Positions 10,223 through 18,302 of a stretch of DNA of 64,000 nt are shown here, in pieces. A model generated the notes under the pieces. It was not told where the DNA came from. It saw only the letters and a program-made list of their open reading frames with translations, and did not search any database. Numbering within the stretch: the first letter of the stretch is position 1; each line of letters opens with the position of its first letter. Source of the stretch: an uncultured Candidatus Saccharibacteria bacterium (GTDB lineage Bacteria > Patescibacteriota > Saccharimonadia > Saccharimonadales > Saccharimonadaceae); assembly GCA_946548715.1 (NCBI GenBank), contig CAMNPZ010000001.1, positions 1 through 64,000 of the forward strand. The letters are read 5' to 3'. A program made the position numbers and the translations under genes.

Positions 10223-10867
10223 TTAATAATCACCAGTTCGCACTTTTTTCTTGGCTATTAGCATTAATTTGCCGATATCATCATATTCGATTGTTTCAAG
10301 TGCATCAGTAAATGAAAACCAACGAATTCCTTTCATCCACTTTTCACCTACCGGATTTTCATGAGTATCGAGTGCTTGTACTAAATAAATCTGAGTAGTC
10401 ATCAATACTAGTTTATCGCTCCGACGATACTTAAAATGAATCTTGCCAAGCCACGTCAAAATCGATACGTTCTTGAGCCCGGTCTCTTCTTCAATCTCAC
10501 GACGCGCCGTCATCTTGGCCGTCTCCCCTGGTTCGATATGTCCCTTTGGAATCGTCCATCTTCCTTTCGAATCTTGAATTAATAGTATTTCAATATCTTT
10601 TTGATCCCTAGTCAAACGAAAAACAATCCCTCCTGAAGTAGGTTCCCGAACCACTTCCTGAATTGTCACTTTCTTACGAAACATCGCAGAAGTAATCTTC
10701 TTAAAAGGAGACTTCTTCGTTTCGTCAATCGGCAAAGCATCCGGAACCTTCAACCTCCGACGCTCTAATGGCTCTCTATCAAAAGATTGTCTTTTAACCG
10801 ATCCCCTACTTAACTCCGCTGTCCGCCTTGGCCTCTGTCGGCTCAGCGGATTTATTCTTTGATTCAT
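10223..10867 (-). CDS. NUDIX hydrolase with Arg-rich N-terminal extension
   Basis: Nudix box [23 protein letters not shown]; start uncertain, alternative ATG at about 10684. Confidence 0.85.
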   Translation of the reverse strand: MNQRINPLSRQRPRRTAELSRGSVKRQSFDREPLERRRLKVPDALPIDETKKSPFKKITSAMFRKKVTIQEVVREPTSGGIVFRLTRDQKDIEILLIQDSKGRWTIPKGHIEPGETAKMTARREIEEETGLKNVSILTWLGKIHFKYRRSDKLVLMTTQIYLVQALDTHENPVGEKWMKGIRWFSFTDALETIEYDDIGKLMLIAKKKVRTGDY

Positions 10868-11312
10868 GATTATTCTCTTCAGTAATTCCGAGCTGCTTAT
10901 ATGCCGTACCCAGTACGCCATTTATAAACTTTGAGGAATTCTCACTCCCAAAAGCCTTCGCCAGCTCCACGGCTTCGTTAATAGCAACCTTCGGCGGAAT
11001 ACTATCCCTACACTCCGAAAGTTCATATAGCCCCATCCGTAGGATATTTCTATCAATTGCCGCAATTGACGCAATCGGCCATTCTGGTGCCATTGGCTGC
11101 AAAACCTTATCAAGAGTCTCAAATTCTTTGGCAACATTGTGTGCCAGATTATAAACAAACTCTGTATCCCCCAAGGTTTTCTCGTATGGCTCAATATTTT
11201 TAGCGACAACAGTATCCAAATCGACTTCGGGGTCATGTGCAAGCGTCCTTAGTTCGTATTCATACAAACTCTGCAGAACAATTACTCTTCCTAAATGTCG
11301 ATTACTAGCCAT
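10806..11312 (-). CDS. nusB: Transcription antitermination protein NusB
   Basis: Fold-typical [43 protein letters not shown]. Confidence 0.95.
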   Translation of the reverse strand: MASNRHLGRVIVLQSLYEYELRTLAHDPEVDLDTVVAKNIEPYEKTLGDTEFVYNLAHNVAKEFETLDKVLQPMAPEWPIASIAAIDRNILRMGLYELSECRDSIPPKVAINEAVELAKAFGSENSSKFINGVLGTAYKQLGITEENNHESKNKSAEPTEAKADSGVK

Positions 11313-11328
11313 TTTTTAATTTTCTTTC

Positions 11329-11487
11329 TTATTTAACAGTTTTAACTTTTAAATTCGGGGTCTTTTTCTTAGTCTCAAATGCTTTCACAGGGGAAGTTTT
11401 ATTAACCCTTCGCGCCAGCTTAAGCCTGAGATGACTCCTACGGAGCCCGGTTTTTCTTGGGCTACTTTGTTTCTTAGGTTCAGGCAT
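11329..11487 (-). CDS. rpmF: Short 50S ribosomal protein bL32
   Basis: Read from sequence, not in the ORF track: MPEPKKQSSPRKTGLRRSHLRLKLARRVNKTSPVKAFETKKKTPNLKVKTVK. N-terminus matches the bL32 pattern; the CxxC zinc ribbon is absent. Confidence 0.7.
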   Translation of the reverse strand: MPEPKKQSSPRKTGLRRSHLRLKLARRVNKTSPVKAFETKKKTPNLKVKTVK

Positions 11488-11590
11488 TTTACTCCTTAGT
11501 TTAATAGATAATTTTACCTATTTTACCACCCTTTAGGCAAACAATCAAGAGTTGACTATTGCACAAATATATGGTATAATACAAAGATAT

Positions 11591-11797
11591 TTAGATTTCT
11601 AATTTTCTTAGCGCTTTTTTTATCGCCGGGCGATCAAACCCCACAATTCGTTCTTCACCAATTATCGTCACTGGAACAGTACTGATGTCTGGCTCTTTCG
11701 TAGCATCCATTTCTTGGTATTCCAAACCCATTTTATCCAACCAATCCATCAATGCATGGCAATATGCACAGGTTGGCGTTGTATATACTTTAATCAT
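11591..11797 (-). CDS. Glutaredoxin-like protein
   Basis: MIKVYTTPTCAYCHALMDWL, TVPVTIIGEERIVGFD. Confidence 0.88.
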   Translation of the reverse strand: MIKVYTTPTCAYCHALMDWLDKMGLEYQEMDATKEPDISTVPVTIIGEERIVGFDRPAIKKALRKLEI

Positions 11798-12297
11798 AAA
11801 TTCATTATACCATACATCGCAATACCAGCCGCCACTGATACATTAAATGATTCCTTTCGCCCCTTCATTGGAATCTCTACAAATAAATCTACCTTTGAAA
11901 CGACATCTTTCGAAATACCATGCACTTCCTCACCAAGTACGAGTACGATTTTGTCACCCAGCTTATTCTTTAATAGCTCATCGTTCAATCGAAATAACGG
12001 CACATTAGAGATATTATTCTCCAGTCCTACTACTTTCCAATCCTGCTCCTTCAACTCGTCCAAACGCGCCAAGATATCATCACTCGCTTCAATCTCTATC
12101 ATCTCCTCTGCCCCAAGCGCAGTCTTATGGATTTCTCTGTCAAGTTTCTCCCTCAAATGTGGCAACAACCTAGCGTCATGCACTCTCGGTGTATACCCCG
12201 ACAGAATCACCTTCTCCACCCCAAATCCTTCTGCCGTCCGCAGAATAGCCCCCACATTATAGCATGAACGAATATTATCAAGTACCAATATCATCAT
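11794..12297 (-). CDS. TrmH/SpoU-family RNA methyltransferase
   Basis: DNIRSCYNVGAILRTAEGFGV...LVLGEEVHGIS...IPMKGRKESFNVSVAAGIAMY. Confidence 0.9.
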   Translation of the reverse strand: MMILVLDNIRSCYNVGAILRTAEGFGVEKVILSGYTPRVHDARLLPHLREKLDREIHKTALGAEEMIEIEASDDILARLDELKEQDWKVVGLENNISNVPLFRLNDELLKNKLGDKIVLVLGEEVHGISKDVVSKVDLFVEIPMKGRKESFNVSVAAGIAMYGIMNL

Positions 12298-12322
12298 TTT
12301 TAATCACTATCCAAAAACATCA

Positions 12323-15300
12323 TTAATACGGACCATCGCCACTTGCTCTCGAAGCCCAACGTCCCTCCAGAATAGCACGCTGGAAATTATTCACGGGTAT
12401 ATTTGGCTTGCCATTTCCAACGATGCGTCGCCTTAACGACTCTCGCAGCACCTGCTTACCGTGTTCCGTAAACTCAAATAAAACTCTTTCTCCATTATAT
12501 CGCCTCGTAGTATCCGGCACGCGCCTCAACGTATAAACACCTTCTTTTGGCACACCAAACCACCATTCCAAAATCCGTTCCCATTGTCGCATGCTGCGAC
12601 GATTTCGACCACAACACGAAAAGTAATCTGTCATTTCTTTCGCAAAACGTTCTGCAACTACTTCCATATTTGGACCGTCAATATCTTCATAGAAGCTCGA
12701 CCAATATCTCCAGTCGCCACGACTAGCATTTTCATTATAACTACCCTCCGTGACATCTTCCGGCCTATTGCTCGCTCTTCGATATGCATCGTTCGTCACA
12801 CCAGAACCAGCTCGAGCAAAACCACCACCTGCATAGAATTTCAGATACCGTAAGTTGTCCGTATCGCAAATCGCATCCCCAACTCTCACAAGCATCCTAG
12901 TAGATGGATCCATCAAATCACGATCATTGGGGTTACCGGAATTATCACCACGGTCTTCGTATGCCGACGAAAAAGCATCATACAGGCGTCGTCCAACTCT
13001 TAAATCATCTGAACCCGCACCACCAGACATATCGTCACCATTAGCTTTAAAACCGTAACCGTTAACGGCAGCAAAGTGGGCAGCACGATAGCCGAAATTC
13101 CCACCAGCAGTATGGATACGTCCATTCACTGCACCAATTAAGTTACTCATTCGTTCAATCTGAGTTGCAGCACCTAAACCAGGTGCCAAACGCTGATGAT
13201 TAATATTGAATTGTGTTGTACCAGTAAATATCGGTGTCTTGGGGTTCCTTTTGGCGGCTTCCTGGATAGAAGCAACATATCTCTTGCTGATGTGTTTAAC
13301 ATCACAGTCATTTCGTACCATCACCACATCATTATCAGCACTCATACGACCTTCTCTAATCGCCTTATCAATGGCGAAAAGCACCACGTCATTCGTCTCT
13401 CTTGACACATCAAAGATACCATTATGCCCAGATTGAGAAACTGTAGCGATTTGTAAACCTCGAAAATCCCTTCTTGCCCTTTCGACTTCTTTTATGGTCC
13501 GGTCATAACGATATTGATATACTTCTGCTTTGGTTGGTTCAGGTCTACCATGTGAAGCAAAATATTTTCTCTCAGACTCTGTTAGTTCAGCTGCATCTAC
13601 AGTTTCTGGGCTTTCCGCCATTCTATCGTTCACATTAACACATACAATAAACGAATCCAACGATACGCCCTCTTGCTGCTCATAAAGCGATAGCGTATCA
13701 TAAATCTTATCGTAATCTTCCTTTGCCCAAACTGGTAGCATTATTACAGTTTTCGTAGTGCCGCCCATCTTACTCAAGACCGGAGAACTGTCAACAATCG
13801 AATCAATACGACTAGCACGCTCCGACTCTCCCGCCGCAACCATACGTTTTCTATATTCAGACACCTCCTCACCTAAAGTTAGCTGTTTACGTTGATCGAT
13901 ATTGCGAGACACTTCTCCTTTGACGCATCCATGGGGGTCTTTTATCGGCTTGTCGTCCGTTTCAAGCCTCAGTATCGGGATTCCAGAATCTTCGTAATAA
14001 TCTTCGCCATAACCATCATAATATCCTCCTCCAGGACGTCTCCTAACCCTCCGTTGCTTTACATAATCGGCCGGGGTTGAATCCTTCATTGCGCCATCAT
14101 ATATGAAAGGAAAAGTCATCGGTAAGACCCAATCGGTAATACCGGACGAAATCAGGTATTCCGGAACAGAAAGAGTCTTTGTTACTTCTTCGAGTGTGTC
14201 TTCAATCATCGGTAAAGTACCGCTATAGTCACGTCCAACCACCGTTGCAAAAGGTCGAATCAATCGTGACAAACCATCTTGAGACATACCGCAATCCTGC
14301 ACAATTTCTGCATATTTACCAATAAACTTGCCACTTGCGTCGAAAAACCTAGCTGCTATACTTCCTTCTTCTGGAACGAAAGCAATTTGACCATTCGGAA
14401 GCACTTTACCCAACACTTCAATCGGATGCCCTTGAGTTGCGCTCGTTGGCGAAATCATCAGCTTAACGGTTCCATCTTGAACCCACTTCGAAAACTGAGA
14501 CACATTGCCACCATGAAACGAGCCAGAATCAACCATCCTAGTTACGAGTCCATGCAAACCAGTTTGAGGATCAGTATAATAGTGCGCACCAAGTTCATTA
14601 AAATCAAAGACCCCTGGCGTATCATTGTCCCACCATCCGACACGACGCACGGGCACACCCAAATTCGCATTATTCCTCCATTGGCCAATAGGCACTTCTC
14701 TTGTCGTCGTGCCTGGAACTACTTGTTTCACGGTTTGCGATAGTTTTCCGATGCGCTCAACTTCAAATCCCTGCTTTCGCAACGCCTGAATTGAAGCACG
14801 AGTCATCCTACCATTTGAAGGATTCCAGTTAATTCCCTTTGCCACCTCTTTTCCGTCACGGAATAAAGTATATGTTCCATCAGGAGCCTTAGCAAACGAC
14901 ACCTTGGCATCCGTACTGACGGCTATCCCCTTTGAGACATCGAAACTAGCGTTCAGTCTAGAACTCAAATCTTTCTTTCCAAAAAGACCAAGCATACCCT
15001 GTTTTGCCTTCGCGAGTGCCGTAAGCTTAGCAGAAGCATCAACATTTTGTTTGCCTTCAAAAAGCCCCTGTAACTTATTGTCCCTATCGAAAAGTGCACT
15101 CGCACGAACCTCTTGCGCAGCAAGTCCAAACGCTGCACCAACCAATAAGCCGGTGCCGCTTTTTTTAAGAATCGTCTTAATTTTCAAATCACGTGCCGCT
15201 TTATCTTTATCTTGTTGTTCCGTCAGGTAACCATTTATCACATTCTTCATTAAGTCCGTTTGATTGTCTAATCTCTTATCAACATCCGCATAGTGCGAGT

Positions 15301-16681
15301 TGCTTTTTCGCAAAAAGGATTTAGCCCTAGCGTATTGTTGCAATAGTATCAACTGTTCTTCTGGCGCATTTCTCTCTGATGTGTATTTTAAAACAGTGTT
15401 CCCCTCTCTCTCGCATTCAAGAAGATATTTCGTTTCTGCAACAATTCGCAAAAAGTTCTCATACAAAGCAGAAGTATCTTTGCCCTCACTCTTCGCCTTA
15501 TCTATTGCAGTTCGTGCATCAGCCAAACGATTCACAACTTCGCGTGCGGAATGATGCTTGTATACAGTTTTTCGAACCTTTTCACCGCGCTTATTTTCAT
15601 TCTCAACTTTTCGACTATATCTTTCCTCATAAAAAGCACGCGAACGTTCCTGCTCAAAAGTCGAACTAGCTCTTACTCCTCCAAGAATCGCCCCACTAAG
15701 ACCAGGCACCACAGCACACACCGTACTAACTAATCTTTGCCCTACGAATTCCGAAACACTCATAGCCGTAGCTGTTGCTAACGCAAGAGTGGCTGGCGGC
15801 ACCATTGAACCAATCGCAGTAGATTCCAGTTTATCTATTACGCTATCAACAGTATTGCCCTTCGGTGTTCTTTTTTCGATTTGCTTACTACCATAAACAA
15901 TTTCAAAACCATGCATAACGCGCTTCATAGCTTCATCGTGATCAAAACGGCCGCATTCAGCCTCGACAATAGTCTTCATATCTTCATAACGCTTCTTTGC
16001 CGCAATTGCTACGTCTTTTATATTAGAAATAGAAAGATGCCCTTCTCCAAACTCCTGGCCCAACGAACTAATTACTTTCCGAAATTCCCGGTCAGCATCC
16101 TCTTCATTCGCAATAGAACCATCAGCATATCTCGCTATAATATCACGAATCTTGCTATATACAGGATTAGTTTCTTGGAGTTTTGCACGTTCATCTCCTC
16201 CAGCTTTCGAAGACAAATCATCCATGAACAAATTCGTAACGGCACGATTGTATCGTCTGCTCTCTCGATCATGTTGCAGCAACTGTTCACCTCGCAATTC
16301 TTCGCGCACACCAGCATCATGCGCCAGGCTTCCCTCACGAATTAACTGTTCGCGAGCCTCATTGATGTATTTTTGACGATAATAACCACGCGCAATTCCA
16401 CCCTGCCAAATACCAGTCAGTATCTTCTTTATGCCACGCTGACTATTGAGCTGTTTAGCAAGCTTATTTTCCCCCATTACGCGCGCTTTAGTGCGAAGGT
16501 CTTTGTCCTGATTGACAATTCCTAAGCGCAACGGTCCACCCGCCGCATAAACATCTAAGACCTTCCCTGCCCTTCGGGCTGCTTTTTCGGTATCATCACG
16601 TTTAGCCCCTTTTTGAGCTTCACCCGAATCTGATGTTTTGCTTGCACCAGGACCGGCAGGTTCGAAATCATTATTCGACAT
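12323..16681 (-). CDS. Giant protein with C-terminal glycosyltransferase-2-like region
   Basis: 1452-aa ORF; basic N-terminus, hydrophobic central segments, then VIMLPVWAKEDYDKIYDTLSLYEQQEGVSLDSFIVCVNVND typical of GT2-like folds. Confidence 0.7.
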   Translation of the reverse strand: MSNNDFEPAGPGASKTSDSGEAQKGAKRDDTEKAARRAGKVLDVYAAGGPLRLGIVNQDKDLRTKARVMGENKLAKQLNSQRGIKKILTGIWQGGIARGYYRQKYINEAREQLIREGSLAHDAGVREELRGEQLLQHDRESRRYNRAVTNLFMDDLSSKAGGDERAKLQETNPVYSKIRDIIARYADGSIANEEDADREFRKVISSLGQEFGEGHLSISNIKDVAIAAKKRYEDMKTIVEAECGRFDHDEAMKRVMHGFEIVYGSKQIEKRTPKGNTVDSVIDKLESTAIGSMVPPATLALATATAMSVSEFVGQRLVSTVCAVVPGLSGAILGGVRASSTFEQERSRAFYEERYSRKVENENKRGEKVRKTVYKHHSAREVVNRLADARTAIDKAKSEGKDTSALYENFLRIVAETKYLLECEREGNTVLKYTSERNAPEEQLILLQQYARAKSFLRKSNSHYADVDKRLDNQTDLMKNVINGYLTEQQDKDKAARDLKIKTILKKSGTGLLVGAAFGLAAQEVRASALFDRDNKLQGLFEGKQNVDASAKLTALAKAKQGMLGLFGKKDLSSRLNASFDVSKGIAVSTDAKVSFAKAPDGTYTLFRDGKEVAKGINWNPSNGRMTRASIQALRKQGFEVERIGKLSQTVKQVVPGTTTREVPIGQWRNNANLGVPVRRVGWWDNDTPGVFDFNELGAHYYTDPQTGLHGLVTRMVDSGSFHGGNVSQFSKWVQDGTVKLMISPTSATQGHPIEVLGKVLPNGQIAFVPEEGSIAARFFDASGKFIGKYAEIVQDCGMSQDGLSRLIRPFATVVGRDYSGTLPMIEDTLEEVTKTLSVPEYLISSGITDWVLPMTFPFIYDGAMKDSTPADYVKQRRVRRRPGGGYYDGYGEDYYEDSGIPILRLETDDKPIKDPHGCVKGEVSRNIDQRKQLTLGEEVSEYRKRMVAAGESERASRIDSIVDSSPVLSKMGGTTKTVIMLPVWAKEDYDKIYDTLSLYEQQEGVSLDSFIVCVNVNDRMAESPETVDAAELTESERKYFASHGRPEPTKAEVYQYRYDRTIKEVERARRDFRGLQIATVSQSGHNGIFDVSRETNDVVLFAIDKAIREGRMSADNDVVMVRNDCDVKHISKRYVASIQEAAKRNPKTPIFTGTTQFNINHQRLAPGLGAATQIERMSNLIGAVNGRIHTAGGNFGYRAAHFAAVNGYGFKANGDDMSGGAGSDDLRVGRRLYDAFSSAYEDRGDNSGNPNDRDLMDPSTRMLVRVGDAICDTDNLRYLKFYAGGGFARAGSGVTNDAYRRASNRPEDVTEGSYNENASRGDWRYWSSFYEDIDGPNMEVVAERFAKEMTDYFSCCGRNRRSMRQWERILEWWFGVPKEGVYTLRRVPDTTRRYNGERVLFEFTEHGKQVLRESLRRRIVGNGKPNIPVNNFQRAILEGRWASRASGDGPY

Positions 16682-16738
16682 TACACTTCCCTTCCTTCAT
16701 TTTGTTACATTAGTTAGCCACTCTATAGTGGTTCTTTT

Positions 16739-17044
16739 TTATTCTTGCTCTCCAAGATAAAAAGCTTTAAAATACAATAATGTCTCAGTTGTAATTTTTG
16801 GAATATCCAAACCAGAATTCATTAGAAAATCTTGCATTTTAGCTTCGTCCATTTCTCCACTATCTAACAAATCATTCAATTCATCAAGCTTTTCATCTGG
16901 TAATTGATTCAATAAGGCTCGATTGATTTGCTCTATTACAGCGGCCTTAAGTTCTGATGCAACCTGTTCATATCCTTCTGGTGTCAACCCTTGCAGATTT
17001 TTTTCTTTTATAAGGCTATCGACAAAGCTATCGATGTCATCCAT
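16739..17044 (-). CDS. Small acidic protein (DUF5663-like)
   Basis: MDDIDSFVDSLIKEKNLQGLTPEGYEQVASELKAAVIEQINRALLNQLPDEKLDELNDLLDSG. Confidence 0.65.
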   Translation of the reverse strand: MDDIDSFVDSLIKEKNLQGLTPEGYEQVASELKAAVIEQINRALLNQLPDEKLDELNDLLDSGEMDEAKMQDFLMNSGLDIPKITTETLLYFKAFYLGEQE

Positions 17045-17166
17045 AATACCTCCAATTATTATTAATATAATCATTATAGCATAAAATATTTGTAGCTTTT
17101 ATATAATTAATAAAACAAAAAACATTTTCATACGTATTTCCCTCACTAAAAGGTTATAATAATACT

Positions 17167-17691
17167 ATGAAACAATCAAAACCAAGTAACACCAGCTTTT
17201 ATATCGAAATCAGCATCCTTATTTTAACTTTATTCATCTTATTAACTCCAGTATTTATTATTATTAAGAATCAACATTCAGGCACAGATAGCTCAAGCTC
17301 TACTGACTCCTCATCAACCCAAGAAAACGCCAGCCCCAAGAACACAGAACAAAACACTAAGCCAGCTCAACCAACCGAGCCGACAGCTCCGCAATCGACA
17401 CCATCAGAGCAAAGTCCTTCCCCCACAACTTCCACTGAACAACCCATCACGCCAGCACAACCAGCCCCAACCCCATCCGCAGCTCCGACACCAACCACTC
17501 CAACCTGCCACCACGAAGAGCAAGGCATCTGCTGGGACGAACTAGAAGACGCCAACTACTCTGCCGGCCTCTATGACCGCGAAAACGCCAACTACGGTGC
17601 CACCATCGATTACCCAGATTCCTGCAATTCCGTCTGTCGCGACATTATCGACGACGCCTACGAAGAAGGCTGGTACGACGGCAGCTATTAG
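17167..17691 (+). CDS. Membrane-anchored protein with Pro/Ser/Thr-rich linker
   Basis: N-terminal TM segment, low-complexity PTS linker, Cys-containing acidic C-terminus. Confidence 0.7.
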   Translation: MKQSKPSNTSFYIEISILILTLFILLTPVFIIIKNQHSGTDSSSSTDSSSTQENASPKNTEQNTKPAQPTEPTAPQSTPSEQSPSPTTSTEQPITPAQPAPTPSAAPTPTTPTCHHEEQGICWDELEDANYSAGLYDRENANYGATIDYPDSCNSVCRDIIDDAYEEGWYDGSY

Positions 17692-18263
17692 ACCTTGTCC
17701 GTCACAGTCTTTATCCGCTTCGCTTCAAACAACACCGTCGGCACCGCTGGTGGTGGCGTAAAATCGGTAGGCTTCAGTGGCAACCGAATCCGCGTAGTAT
17801 ACTCCCGTGTCAACGCTAGCCCCAACTGCGAAGTATAATGTCGGTCATTATTCAACAATTTTAGAGCAAACTGTTTTTGTAAAATTAAGTAAATCGCCTC
17901 CGGCGGATTCGACGCCTCAATCAACTTATGCAAAATCGCCGAACTCAAATGAAACGGCGGATTCGCAAACACCTTATACGCCCCAGCCGGCAACTCGTAA
18001 TCCATAAAATCTTTCACTACCACTTCAACATTCTCGCATCCCTGACGCTTCAAATGCCCCCGCAGTTTCGCCACTGCCTCCGCATCCGGCTCCACCGCAA
18101 TCACGTGCGCCACTCTTCGCGCCAGAGCCGAAGTGATCACTCCGCTCCCAGCCCCAATCTCCACTACCGTGTCACGCTTTTTCAGATTCGAATGCCCAAT
18201 CAAAATCAACGCCAACCGCGGATTTCTTAAAAAATGTTGCGACAGTAAATGATTCCTTGACAT
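17688..18263 (-). CDS. rRNA adenine N6,N6-dimethyltransferase family (Erm/KsgA-like, short)
   Basis: QHFLRNP...VVEIGAGSGVITSALARR...VFANPPFHLSSAILHKL; NPPF motif; 191 aa. Confidence 0.85.
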   Translation of the reverse strand: MSRNHLLSQHFLRNPRLALILIGHSNLKKRDTVVEIGAGSGVITSALARRVAHVIAVEPDAEAVAKLRGHLKRQGCENVEVVVKDFMDYELPAGAYKVFANPPFHLSSAILHKLIEASNPPEAIYLILQKQFALKLLNNDRHYTSQLGLALTREYTTRIRLPLKPTDFTPPPAVPTVLFEAKRIKTVTDKV

Positions 18264-18302
18264 ATTCCCTGTAATTATAGCATAGTGTGTTATAATATTT
18301 CG

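Noticed and set aside
17367-17555. 62-aa Val/Gly-rich minus-strand ORF
   Set aside because: Antisense of the Pro/Thr/Ser-rich linker of 17167-17691.
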